A stretch of DNA of 64,000 nt. Source: Gavia stellata (Eukaryota > Chordata > Aves > Gaviiformes > Gaviidae). The stretch covers positions 6,930,847 through 6,994,846 of the forward strand of contig NC_082599.1 of NCBI RefSeq assembly GCF_030936135.1, given 5' to 3'. The translations under genes were made by a program, and so were the position numbers. Positions 25,901 to 36,785 of the stretch are shown here, one piece after another (the stretch's first letter is position 1; each line of letters starts with the position of its first letter). The notes below the pieces were generated by a model. It saw only the letters and a program-made list of their open reading frames with translations. It was not told the origin of the DNA and ran no database searches.

Positions 25901-28900
25901 GACTGCCTAACGGCTAACTTTTTCTTTCCCTTACGAGAAAAGGTTAATTAAAAATATTCATCAATACTTTACAAATACATAACATGCAGACTATGAAATG
26001 ATTTATGAGACCATAATGGTCAAACATCTACATATCTGCTTGATTTTATCTTTAAAAAGTGTCATAAACCTCTCCGAACTTAAGCTGACATATGTCCAGA
26101 TGCAAAGGAGCTGGCACTAAAAAAACTATGCATATGCAGGGAAATGCAGGAGAAAAAATTTCCAAGATCTTAACCCAGAATCTTCATAGGTCCTGTACTT
26201 GTCAATATTTTTCACATGCTACTTCTTCAAAGTGAAGGGCCTGACAGAACTCCTTAGGATAATGAGCAAACACTACATGCACTGATTAAACCGTGAAATT
26301 ACATTTTTATAATCCTGTATTTGAAAGATTGTATCATCTCAGTGCATTTCAAGCAAGGTCCAGGATCTCTCTGCACTGGTAGCTCACCAGCAAAAAATCT
26401 CCAGATATCACAAATAAATAACCACAAAGACACTTCCAGTAGAAATAAAACAACTGGTTCTTCCATCTACCACGTGCTACTACTGCACTGTCACTCTGCC
26501 CCACTGCATACTATTCTGCCTGGCAGAAATACAAATTCAAACTGCTTCTTAATTGACAAATTGCTGCATTAGGCACATTTCACAAGAGGATCCAATAAAT
26601 CCAAGGCTGCTTTGTTAGTCAGCCAAGGCATTAGGGCATGCTTTTCTTACAGCTCAAATAAACGGCAGGTGAAGACATTTTATAGACTGAAAGAACTATG
26701 GCAAAAGAAGGTTCTAATTTACTTCATACACATTGCCAGAAAGGAAAAAGCCTTTTAAATCATCCAGGCAATCCCCTTGCCAATACAGAACAGTATTTAA
26801 CAGCATCTTTGCTTTGCCCAATCTAGCCTTAAACATCTCAGCACCTGTTGGCCAGAATGAAGTCATTGTTCCCTGTCTCCATTTAACAGAGCTTCAGAAG
26901 ACACTCTGGAGGTTTGTTTGGTGAAGGTTATCATCTTCATTTTACAGGAAGACAATGTGACATATAAGAGGTTGAGACTACTTGCTTAACACTATACTGT
27001 ACAAGATATAGTCACATCATCTCTGCCAAACAAGCTAATCCAGGTGTGATTTAATGAAGAGAGGTATGTCACCTCATTTAGATGCCTGAAGCAGACTGTG
27101 AGAGCATCCTACAGTGCTCAGTCAGGAACAGACCTTGTAACTCCAAGTCCAAGTCTGTGCATCAATAATGAGATCATGTTCCATCTCAAAACAAACTGAA
27201 AAAGAAACATTGCACATTACTTTTAAGGGTCTTTTGACCCTTTCTGACTGATAAAAACAAATTAAAAAGAAAGAAAAAAAAATCCTACTGTTGAAAATTT
27301 GTTGTCTCCTGCTGGTGCCATGTGTCCTCGTGACCATCCGCTCCCAAGGTAGTCTTCGTTGACAGCACTAAACATTAGAGGGATGTTAGGATCTGGTCTG
27401 AATTTACAGTGCCTTCGGTCTGCATTGCCTGAGGAATAACACACTAAATTGTTAGGCTATCATTAAACCATCATAACAATAAGACAAAAAGAACTGGTCT
27501 GTCATATCTTGCCAGACGACCCGTGCTTAATGATTCAACACATTAATCTAAATTGGGTACTTTTCTCCTCAACCATAAAAAAGAATAATTCTGCTTAAAT
27601 ATCTGTGCTCCAGTTCTAAGTTCTTCCCCACTATATGCTAGAATTTCTAACATGCTTACTGTTTTATAGAGACAAAACAAAACCAAAATACTTTTGCCTT
27701 ATCATAAATGCAGATTAACATTAAAGGCAAGATTACTGAAGATATAAACCAGTATAGATTCACTTTTTAGGACAATGAAGATATACAGATCCTCACCAGC
27801 TGCAATTCCATTTCTATGTTTGGGCCACTACAAGTATTTCTTCTTTCTCCAAGTCTAGCCTGGAAGTAGAATGGGTATATCTTGACAAAATTACACTTGC
27901 TACAACAATAAACCCATTCAAGAGAAACTCTTAAGTCATCTGTTCTTCATGGGCACAGAAATAAGTGTAGAGCTTTCCTGTCCCTTTCCAAGATTTCCCT
28001 TCTGCCTTTCCAGACATTTGGGAATTGTGCACAAAAGTGACTAGGCCTAAAGTCTTCTGGAACACAAAAACATTTTGGGGGGAGTGTTGTGAGGGGACCT
28101 AATTTAACTGTTGCAGAGATGGCAGCCCATTCTAAGCTGCTGTCTTTGCTGGGGAGCCTGTGCCTTCTTCCTAGGTTTACTGGCCACACACCTGTATTTT
28201 TGTACTTGCACCGGGTAGAGTCACAGTCAACTCCTCAGAAAAGAAATTACTCTGAGTGGGCTGCAACTTTGAGACCACTTCATCCCAAACACAGACCACT
28301 TCCTTGGAAAAGCGATGGCCAGAAGAGACTTGCATGAATTATCCTGGCACTGACAACCTCCAGTAAGTCACCATCTTTCTTAGGGAATGGCCTGGGACCC
28401 AAGAACATCCATAGTTATAGAAGGTGCTCCAGAGAAGCAGCGGAGGCACGCGCAAGGGCTCACTCAGCTGTGCCTGTGCAGTGACTCCACACAGGCAGCA
28501 GCACAGTGTGCAGCTGGAAAATAACTGGCTTAGAGCACCATCGCTGTGGTCCACAATTTTTATTCCCAAATGACAATATAATTCAAAGTATCTAGAACAT
28601 ACTGAATTTTCTTTATAAAATTCAGGCTGTCATCGCAGGCGTAATTTCACAGACGCAATATACAGGACCATTATATAGTCTCTTTTCATTTAAGCATGAA
28701 TCAGGCCCTGTACACACCAGAGAGAATTTTCCTCAAACTTGGCACTTTTTATAAAGCACTTCCTGTTGCAATACAAGATGAGGGGCAATTTTCAATAGTG
28801 ATCACTGCTAGCTGTTAAAATTATTCTTTCTTCTATAGCTGCCTGTGCATACACACACAAACTGCACGCACTCTGGCTTTTTTCTCATGTTAATATTACT

Positions 28901-31900
28901 ACTGAGCGCATATGCACCCTATGCTTCCTTGTGCTCCGTACTGAGAACAAAGTGTGTACACGCTCTCCACTCGGCAGCTCTGTGAAGAGCCCAAGAATAC
29001 ACAGGGACCACAAGGAAGAAGGGAAGGGATGGAAAATGAGCATGCATATAGATAATGCATCTCATGAAAACAAGTGCCTGTAAGCAATTTCCTCTTCTTT
29101 GCTGACTATCTGTGCAGAGGTCCATGGAGATGATGTCAAAACAGAGAGGTGGTCAGAGCATCTTTATGCAGTGCAGGTAGAAGGAAGGAGCTTTACGTTT
29201 CTTTTCTTTTTTGGTAAAGCACGTGACATGATACTTTAACACAGGATTGATGCTTAGGAAGCAACACTGACAAGTTTATCAGCATACAGAGCGACAGAAT
29301 TCTTATTTTTAAAAAAATCGTATTTAATCTCAGAATTTAAGACAAAGTGTGATTTATCAATTAAACCTGAAAAATGGAGAATATATTCTCATTTATTCTC
29401 TGTTCACTGCTTTGATAAAAAAGGATAATTTCTTCTGTAATCAGATTTGTACATCTCATTTACATGTAAAGCTAATTTCTTTCTACCACGTTTTTTAAAT
29501 ATTTAAGTTCTTACTTATCAATAATTTTTTTTACAGCACATGGTTTCAGAACTCCAGTACACGAAAGGTTTTTGTGACCTTCACTGAACAACACAATTCC
29601 GCCTCAAATTTCAACAAGAGTAGCTATCAGACATAAATCAGAGCTGAATGCCTACAGATGCTTAATTTCAACTTGCAGGTTAGGTGTATCTGATCATTTG
29701 GAAAACATTTTAACAATTCGGCTGTTAAGGCCCACTTGAAAGTAAGCCTGGAATTACTGCCTTCTTCTCAGAAAGAAGTGGAATCAATGATGCTACTTAG
29801 GGGTTGGTTATAAATATTTTCAGGATCACGCTTTTAATTTTGAAAGGTAATTTGAAGACAGTGATTAAGATATATTTAGAGGGCTACTGCATTCATAAAA
29901 CACTTTACAATTATAGAGTTACCTCCATTACTAATAATTTGCTTTATAAAAACCGAACTAATGCTATAAACTTAATTTACAATGACGGTGTACCACTTAT
30001 ATTTCATTCACCACTGACAGCAAAAAATCACTGAGCCTCTGTCTTGCATAAAGAACAGGGGAGAGAGTATTAGATAATGCACATCAGAAAATACAACAGA
30101 ACTGCATCAAAGTAAATCATGGCCGCAGTGAGTAGGTATGCCCTATCTAGCTTTGAACAATTACAACTGTTGATGCCCTTTGCTCCATTTTTATCTTAGA
30201 AATGGACATTCATCTTTTCTCCCCATTCTGAGCAAATCTCTCTAAGATTTGTAGACGAAACAGTCTGGCCACTACAGGCGCTGACTCCACAAGCATTCAC
30301 ACATACTGGGCAGTACCTAAACTGACATAAATTGGCCCACAGAAATGACTACGCAAGCTAAGAAAGCAAGAGCAATTTTTATGCGCTTGAGCAGTAACAC
30401 TGAACTTTACAGGTCTGAATCAGGTTAAGAAAAGTTTATTTTTCAGTGTTTCATCTTCTCTCCGTTCATGTTTAAAAGAAGTAAGTTAAGCTTCCCTCCT
30501 GCAACATGACTTAGAGTGTTTACAGTGACACAGCTATATTGATCTGCTGCTTACAGACTGTTCCATAAATTCCTAACAGAAATTTCTCACAGAAGGTAGC
30601 TCTAGTTGTTCTTCATTCCTCCCTTTCATACTCAGCCCTTGGGCCAAGTGTGTCTTGCAGGCCTCAGGATGTTGTACATTCAATACCAGACTAGTCCCAA
30701 CAAGAGAAAATATACTGAAGAGGTCTGCCAACCTGCAGTGACAGATCTCTTTTAAATCACTGGCAACATCAGCTTTAATACTGTCATGAAGCTGACATCT
30801 ACCCAGAGGCCTGCTGCCTCCAGTGGGACTGTGAATTGGTGGAAAAATCCATACCTAGAGATCACTATAGGATTTTTCTCCCTGCCTGCTCCTGGGTCCA
30901 CATTCTGTGAACTGCAAAGCCTATTCTGGGTGCCATAAATGTAAGAAAATAAATACCTACATACCCAGTGTCTTCTGTTTTGAAATATGTTCAATCACCC
31001 ATCTAGGCACCCGTTTTGCCTGGTCATAAGACAGTGCATGATTCGTGTAACATCTGGTCTCTGTTCCAGCTTCAGGGAATCCATATTTTTCCAGCAGAGA
31101 CTCTTCTACTGGTTCTAAGGAGAAAAATAAACAGAAAGCCATCCAAAGACGAAATATGATCAGAATCAAGACAGTAAGAAAAGCATCTCAGTGGATGTAA
31201 ACACATTGTATAGGAAACTACTTGAGGTTACTGCCACAATTAAGACCTAAAAAAATATTAAGAGCTATCCAGTGAAACTCCCTTCTACCAAAAAAGCTGT
31301 GCTTTTCATCATGTCCTCACATGATCTCAGCTCTAGCACTAACTCACCCATTCTAATGCCTACACACATCTACCTAGCAATCGCTCTGGGCTGGGCTTCA
31401 GAAGAAAAGCTATCAGATATTTAGGGACAAATCAGGCAACAAGGAGTTACGGACACAGGAGATCAACACACACATTTCACCCTTCAGAGCTGGAAATTGC
31501 GCTCCTCCTCACAAACTGAGACGTACGAGCTGAGCACAAGTGCGAGTCCTGCCCTCACTGGGAACACTTACACTCTGCTGAATGAATGAAAGCTTCACTT
31601 TGAGATTATTTTTTTTGCAAGTAACGTTTTTCTTTCATGTAGGAATATTTACATCCGTCTTACTGACTTCCTCATCCTCCAGCCCTCTGTTCGATAGCAA
31701 CTCACATTTTTAGAGCCCCTCTTCCTGTCCTTTCCAATGGTCAGATACTTTTAAAGCCTTCAGGTTGCAGAGAAAGTCATTAATTCCCACCAGGCCCTGG
31801 TGCCCCCCAACAGCCCCCTCCCCACACCTTGCACCCCCCCACGGCGAGCGGGCCGGGGCCTTCCCAAGTGAAGAGCCACCACCCGTGCTGGCCTCGTCTC

Positions 31901-32608
31901 CCTGGGGAAGCGCAGGGGAAGCAAGAGCTGAAATTTAGTTACGGCCTGACCTGAACTGTGTGTTTAGAAGTAAACATATATATCTCTCTATATATGTATG
32001 CGTGTATATATTATACAGACCTTACCAGATCACACAGGGCAACTGCTCTCCGCTCCCCACTGTGACACGGGACATTTGCAGCCATCGTGGCAGCCGCACG
32101 AAACCACGTTCCTCGTGTCTCACCAACATTTCGGTGTGAGCAGGTGCAGCAAGGGGAAGCTGCGTTTTTAATGCAAGTTACAACCCAGCGTCCCCGAATA
32201 CCCTCCTCCCCCCTCAGCCCGGCGCAGGTACTCGGGCAACTCCCCGCCCTCTCGGCCTTTTTGGGCACCCCAGTATGGAGGCAGGGGGGAGAAGGCTGCT
32301 CTGAAGGGAGGGAGAGGGTTTAGGGGCTGGGGGGGCAGTCTGGGGGGATCGGGGTCGCGCTGAGGCGTCCCCGTTCCCGCCTCGCTGAGGCGCCGCCGCT
32401 CCCGCCTTGCGGAGCCACGGGACCGCCGCGCCCGGCCTCCCCTCTGCCCGCGGCTCTTACCCTCCGGCAGGGCTCGCCCAGGCACCAACTCCGGCTGGCT
32501 CTGGCTGCGGAGGAGCCGCCACGCAGCCCAGCACGACGCGGCGGCACCCGCCGCGGCCCCGCAGACGAAGCCGCCCAGAAAGCGGCGGTGGCGCGGGAAG
32601 GCCGCCAT
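10521..32608 (-). CDS. EXOG: EXOG, mitochondrial exo/endonuclease G-like, complete, 6 exons
   Basis: Joined minus-strand exons: 32608-32461, 31114-30965, 27428-27289, 25543-25467, 22421-22307 and 10979-10521, total 1089 bp, 362 residues. All introns are GT-AG and phases agree. EXOG is a DNA/RNA non-specific beta-beta-alpha-Me nuclease of the mitochondrial inner membrane with 5'-exonuclease activity, involved in mitochondrial DNA repair and primer removal (known from the family). Residues 1-10 are basic and about 11-32 form a Gly/Ala-rich membrane segment, fitting a mitochondrial anchor. The catalytic motif SRGHMAPAG (about 132-140, His135 as general base) lies in exon 3. The metal-ligand Asn region, ending NNAGFWNR, spans exons 4-5. 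The C-terminal residues from exon 6 complete the fold and the EXOG-specific helical wing. Length is close to the 368 residues of human EXOG. The ATG at 32606-32608 is chosen because the membrane segment follows directly. No disabling change is seen. Confidence 0.97.
10980..22306 (-). other. EXOG: EXOG intron 5 (11.3 kb)
   Basis: The longest intron in the window, AT-rich throughout. It has a GT donor at 22306-22305 and an AG acceptor at 10981-10980. I see no nested gene or transposon of recognisable family. Simple-sequence tracts include an A16 run at 17613-17628 and a T14 run at 17700-17713. A modestly GC-richer patch near 13.4-13.9 kb gives overlapping chance frames only. Confidence 0.85.
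17613..17713. repeat. A16 and T14 runs facing each other within 100 bases
   Basis: An A run at 17613-17628 and a T run at 17700-17713 are complementary and could pair as a stem with a loop of about 70 bases. They lie inside EXOG intron 5. Most likely chance simple sequence. Confidence 0.7.
22307..22421 (-). CDS. EXOG: EXOG exon 5
   Basis: 115 bp, phase 2 at the acceptor (completes the Arg codon AG|A) and ending on a codon boundary. It encodes MEMYCRELTERFEDVWVVSG and PLTLPQTNDDGKKSVTYQ, a conserved block of the NUC nuclease fold. The donor reads CAG|GTATGT and the acceptor TTCTAG. Confidence 0.96.
23385..23442. repeat. 29-bp tandem duplication
   Basis: Two adjacent copies, 23385-23413 and 23414-23442, share the core AATCAGAATTAGCAGGAATG and differ at only two positions. 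It lies in EXOG intron 4. Confidence 0.9.
23801..23830. repeat. 15-bp tandem duplication
   Basis: ATCTAATAGCTTACT at 23801-23815 is followed directly by ATCTAATAGCTTGCT at 23816-23830, with one mismatch. Confidence 0.85.
25467..25543 (-). CDS. EXOG: EXOG exon 4
   Basis: 77 bp. It starts in phase 0 after CTATGCAG and encodes RAMSETFYLSNIVPQNYENN then AGFWN, plus AG of the next Arg codon. The donor is CAG|GTGAGA. This exon carries the Asn-rich segment that supplies the Mg-ligand Asn in beta-beta-alpha-Me nucleases. It is too short to stand out as an open frame and was found from the neighbouring exon phases. Confidence 0.95.
25544..27288 (-). other. EXOG: EXOG intron 3
   Basis: About 1.7 kb, AT-rich, with a T-run near 25735-25749. 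The donor is ACA|GTAGGA and the acceptor TATGCAG. No nested feature recognised. Confidence 0.85.
27289..27428 (-). CDS. EXOG: EXOG exon 3 (catalytic motif exon)
   Basis: 140 bp. It completes a split Gly codon and encodes NADRRHCKFRPDPNIPL, then NEDYLGSGWSRGHMAPAGDN and KFST. SRGH is the EXOG/EndoG-type active site (the family DRGH/SRGH motif; its His acts as general base). The donor is the weaker ACA|GTAGGA and the acceptor ATTCCTCAG. Confidence 0.97.
27429..30964 (-). other. EXOG: EXOG intron 2
   Basis: About 3.5 kb with a CAG|GT-type weak donor (CTGG|GTATGT). No nested gene, RNA or transposon recognised; the open frames here are short and lack family features. Confidence 0.85.
30965..31114 (-). 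CDS. EXOG: EXOG exon 2
   Basis: 150 bp between a TTTCTCCTTAG acceptor and a CTGG|GTATGT donor. It encodes (E)PVEESLLEKYGFPEAG, then TETRCYTNHALSYDQAKRVP and RWVIEHISKQKTL(G). The CYTNHALSYD and RVPRWV blocks are hallmark EXOG sequence. Confidence 0.97.
31115..32460 (-). other. EXOG: EXOG intron 1
   Basis: About 1.3 kb. The exon-1-proximal part belongs to the CpG island and includes a plus-strand G-quadruplex-type run at 32323-32354. A TA-rich tract lies at about 31975-32015. Confidence 0.85.
32323..32354 (+). other. Potential G-quadruplex in EXOG intron 1
   Basis: Four runs of four or more G (32323-32326, 32329-32335, 32342-32347, 32351-32354) are separated by loops of 2-6 bases, satisfying the G3+ N1-7 pattern. 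They lie on the template strand for EXOG, about 105 bases past the exon 1 donor. Confidence 0.7.
32461..32608 (-). CDS. EXOG: EXOG exon 1 (start codon, mitochondrial anchor)
   Basis: 148 coding bases from ATG at 32608-32606 to the donor GAGG|GTAAGA. It encodes MAAFPRHRRFLGGFVCGAAA then GAAASCWAAWRLLRSQSQ: a basic N-terminus followed by a small-residue hydrophobic segment, as in the inner-membrane anchor of mammalian EXOG. N-terminal sequence is poorly conserved in the family, so identity rests on position, phase and this architecture. Confidence 0.9.
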
Positions 32609-32960
32609 GGCGGCGGGCGGGCGGGAGGAAGGGAGCCGCCGTGCTGCGCTGCGCCGCAGCGCCCCCTGCCGGCCCGCCCGTGGCGGCGCGGGCGCCTGGC
32701 TACCATGGCGCCATCGCCTCAGCGCAGCGGCGGCGCCGCGGGGAAAGGATCCCGCGGGGAAACGACCCGCGGGGAACGGGCGAAGCGGGATTTGCCCGGG
32801 CGCTGTGACAAAGGGAGAGCTCAGGCGTGGGGCTCGGCCTAATGAGGACTACGGGGCCCGCCCGGAGAGGGGTGGCTAAACTAGTCCCCAGCCAGTGAGG
32901 CTGGGGGCCGTTGCCCTGGGCCCCAGCCCCGGCGGAAGGTGGGGGGTTGGGTTTAGTCAC

Positions 32961-34204
32961 ATTTGTTGGTTTGACATCAGGCTTTTCGTCAGGAAAACCA
33001 CCAGCCCGATTATTACTATTTTTCTCTCACAGATGCCTGTTAAAGTTCATATTGGCCTCAGGTGTGTTCACTGTAGACATTTCCAGCCCAGCACCAAGCG
33101 AGAGGCGTTTTTCCTGAAAAAAAGCACCAGTTTAGCGATGGAATACACCAAAACACGAAGGCTGCGTTGCCATGCCATCACTTCACTGCAGGCAGCTTTC
33201 CCGGAGAGGTCCGGCCATGCTTCAGTTTGTGGTTGAGGGCATCTTCTTGCCTCATGCTGTGGGGATTACAGAGCTCACCGTGTTGCTACGAGTACAGGGA
33301 GCTCAAGCGTTTTATTTTTTTTAATCTCTTTCCAGGTCCAGTCCCCCTGCCTCACTGAATCTTGTTTGGTGCTCAGCTGAAGCTAAGGATGGGAAAAAGA
33401 ACCCCAAACCCCATGGTGAATGGAAGCTGCATCTCCGCCCCCAGCCCAATGCTCGTCCCGATGGCAGGTATCTCACGCCAAAGCTATTTCCCTAACTGGG
33501 AACAGACCCCACGGCACTTGTGCATGCTGTGTGTTTGCTAACAGTCTCCCGCACCAGAGGAAATACCCAGCCGTCCTCGCCAAGGACCTGGCTGTGCAGT
33601 TGCAGTGGGCGCATCGTGAACAGGGCGTGCTGCTTCGTACTGTTCATGGCTCTAATAGCAGCCCTACATTCAGTGTAACTTTGCCTTCCTGCAACTGCTA
33701 AGGTATTAGCAGGCAAGTTTTAGTAAATCAGGTTGGAACCATTTAGGCAGTCACTGTCCCTTGCTGTCTGCTCTGCTCCTCTGCTAGAACTGGTGGAAGG
33801 GCAGATGCTTCACTGCAAGGTCCTGGGATTTACCTTAAACCCCCCCATCGCTGGCAGTTGCAGCTACCTTGCTGGACTTGGTATTGATACAGCTTAACAC
33901 GCACGTAAAGTTCTCTGAGAACAGCTCCTCGGGAATGATAAGCAGTGTTACCACAGTGCTACAAAAGGCAATACACTTAAAAGGACGCAGCAATTTGAGC
34001 TAATTCTCTCTTCCCTCTGGACGAGTTAGCAAATGATGGGTAGTAGAGGCCGCAGCTATGCCTCTGCAGGGATTTTGTTAGGGATTTTGGATAGCAGAGA
34101 TGCCATTAAAACACCAAAATGTTCTATAAAAAAGGAAATACTCCAGCTAGATGCCAAAGACAATAAAATAACAATGATTTTTAACGTCGCACCAACAAGA
34201 GAAG
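32961..34204. other. Short intergenic gap between ACVR2B and EXOG
   Basis: About 1.2 kb right of the EXOG CpG island. It holds no recognised gene. A further AATAAA on the minus strand (33311-33316) means an extended ACVR2B transcript could reach into it. Confidence 0.6.
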
Positions 34205-34224
34205 CAATTATTTGTAATTTACTG

Positions 34225-34230
34225 TTTATT
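34225..34230 (-). terminator. ACVR2B: Candidate distal ACVR2B poly(A) signal AATAAA
   Basis: TTTATT on the plus strand, read as AATAAA on the coding strand, near the left end of the AT-rich 3' region. It is chosen as the likely distal end because sequence to the left becomes more GC-rich; the alternatives are listed with the 3'UTR. Confidence 0.35.
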
Positions 34231-34539
34231 TTCATATACAAAAAGATAAACTTGAAATAGTTCTTTCTAGTTTTTTTCCTCCTATCTGTTGGGGTGTAGC
34301 TGCTTCACACAGGGCAAATACTACATTCATACTGGTTTATTCAGACACCCAGTGCAAAGCTGAAGCAGCAAAACTCCAACTTGGCAGATCTAATTTCAAA
34401 CTTGAGACTCATTTCTAAAATACCACAGTAAAAAGGAACAAAGATCCACTGCAAATTCATGAACTATGATACAATGTTCTTTCCAAAATGTCTTCATTTC
34501 ATAACTGCAATACAATGGATGTCTGCATTAGGCCATTTT

Positions 34540-34600
34540 ATATATACATTTTATATATATATACTTTTGCAGAATATATATATAATATACATATATAAAA
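34540..34600. repeat. TA-rich simple tract
   Basis: Interrupted TATATA runs across about 60 bases inside the inferred ACVR2B 3'UTR. They can fold back on themselves in RNA. Confidence 0.8.
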
Positions 34601-35752
34601 AATCAGCACACTTCAATCCAAAAGGGGTTACAGCAACGAGCTTAACTCTCTGTATACTTTTTTTAACAGGATACTTTAGTATAACTTTTGTTAACTCAGT
34701 AGTACAAGCTATCTCTGTTCTACATTTTTATAGCTACAAGAGTGAAATATAACCTACAACATTTACATTTCACATATCTTGGTATACAAACAGTACTTAT
34801 TGAATTTGAGCCAAGGACCAAAAGACTCTTTAAAAATTATTTCACCATCTGATAGAGCTTCCTGTAATTTACACTCAGTTTATTCTGCAATCTTCTAAAT
34901 CATTTACTTAATCTCATAGTTTGAGTTTAAATCCATTCAAACTGGAAATCCTGGAGAAACAGGTTACTGCAAACTCTTATGTATACTCTATATATACAAG
35001 TTAAGTAACACAGCGTAATAAGACTTAGCTATTTATCCTAAAACTGATATACACATATTTCACTACGCTAGACAAGTCTTAGGATTTTTATTTTATTTCT
35101 TTAAATAAAGCACAAATTTAGAAGTAGCTGGTAAAACTTACAATAAGATGGTTTAAAATGACAAATGGTTAGGGTGAGATTTCTTTCTGCTGGTGCCAAA
35201 ACATTTTCTTGTGAGTTTTGTACTATGCTGTGTTGTTTAACTGTATGTGTCTAATGTTACATGCAGAAAGCTCTTTCCACAAGAATTGACATCAAACTGT
35301 ACTTAAGTCAACTTTACAGTACAAAATTTGTCAAACTTAAGGACAAATGTGAAAATATTAACAGGTGAAAGATCAGGCTTTCAACTCTATCATGAGGATC
35401 ATGCAGAATTCATAAGCAGATAGTTTGAGCAGATTGACAATGGCATTGTGCGGACTTATGGCATAGAATTGAGGTCAAGAATGTTACTTAGTTTGCAGTA
35501 ACCACCTCCTTCAATTCTCATCCACCAACAGATCGACTTTTGCATCATAGTTATTCCACTGGAAGGCCAGCAGCATTGCAAAATGCCTCCTTCTGGGAGA
35601 TTTTAGTACTTTTGTATATGATTTACCAAAGATAATCATAAACCATCAATAGCCATAGAAACATTAGACAGTCGAGGAAAAAAATGGGGAAAGAAAAATA
35701 TCTCCTTTTCTTCCTTTAGTAACAGTAAATTAATTACTAGCCATTCATTACC

Positions 35753-35779
35753 AGTAATTAATTAATGAAATTAATTACT
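35753..35779. repeat. 11-bp perfect inverted repeat, 5-base loop
   Basis: AGTAATTAATT at 35753-35763 is complementary to AATTAATTACT at 35769-35779 with loop AATGA. A related AATTAATTACT-like copy precedes it at about 35728-35739, so the region is a small cluster of the same AT motif. Confidence 0.85.
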
Positions 35780-36730
35780 AGTAATGGTGAATTCATTACT
35801 ATTTGGATTGGAAAGCTACTATTTTGTCCAAGTAAAATACAGACTGTAATGTTGCATCAGCCACATGGATACATTTTTCAAAAACAGACATTTGGGAGGG
35901 GAACACGTACAGTAAAAATGTTAATGAAAAGCATAGTCTAATTTTTTGTTTTTCCCCAGAAATTATATCCTGAACAGAATTCTCTTCAGCAAAGTACCAT
36001 TAAGAAGTGACTGTGGTTGAAGGTCTGCTTTTATGAGAAGGTTCTTGAGAGAAGGTAGCTGGAAAAAGGAAAGGGCCAGACAGGGTCTAGGTCCTGCCAA
36101 CACGGCTTTTGCTATCCACAAAGTTGCTCTGGTGCTAAGTCCACCTTCAGGAGCTATGAAATGCTCCAACCTCCTCCTCCTCTGTCATGGTTGGACTTTT
36201 GGTTTGGGTTGTTTTGGGGGGATTTTTTTGGTGTTTTAACAGGGGTGGCAATGCAGAGATGCCAGTGACTACTGAATTAGGATTTTAATTAACTAGGATG
36301 GTTATTGGTTAAACTTCAGTTCCTCACAACAGTGGTAAAGTTGAATAAAGTATGGCCAATGCCTTCCTTTTCACAAAAACAGAAGCTATGAAGTCTTCCC
36401 AGAACATGCTTTAGTTTTGCAATACTAACCTTACTGGAATGTTCTACACTGAGATTTTGTTTTGTTTTGTTTTTTAACAACTGGAAAGATTAAGAGGCCT
36501 CTGCTTCAAAATGGGCCCAAAAATGCAGAAGTGTTTTAATCACATCATCTGCTCCATTAAAATACTGAAATAAAAGGCTAACAAAGGAAGCACTTTTCAG
36601 AAAACACTTTCTTGATCTATATCCAGCACAATGCCATTATAGAGCTTCAAAGAAGCCCTTTTGGTTTCAATGTTGGAAAACAAAAACATTTTGCTTTTTT
36701 CCTTCAGTCCTTGGGGATCGCTTTCCATTT

Positions 36731-36785
36731 ACATATATATATCATATATATATACACGTGTATATATGTATATGATACATATATA
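36731..36785. repeat. Long TA-rich palindrome centred on CACGTG
   Basis: The 20 bases 36748-36767 form a perfect palindrome around CACGTG (36755-36760). Flanking TATATG/CATATA runs extend an imperfect hairpin to about 55 bases. It lies in the inferred ACVR2B 3'UTR. Confidence 0.8.

Larger units (their letters stand above)
32170..32960 (-). promoter_or_regulatory. EXOG: EXOG CpG-island promoter
   Basis: Strongly GC- and CpG-rich sequence centred on the EXOG start codon, falling off sharply on both sides. The start is in a CCGCCATGG context, close to a Kozak optimum. No TATA box is evident. An upstream ATG in another frame at 32704-32706 overlaps the EXOG start if transcription begins that far out. 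The transcription start itself cannot be placed from sequence alone. Confidence 0.85.

Noticed and set aside
32168-32608. 146-codon frame beginning at the EXOG start
   Set aside because: Only the first 49 codons are exon 1; the rest is read-through past a good GTAAGA donor into the CpG-rich intron.
32407-32879. Plus-strand frames across the EXOG CpG island
   Set aside because: Arg/Ala/Gly-rich translations of CpG-island sequence; no family and stop-poor only because of GC content.
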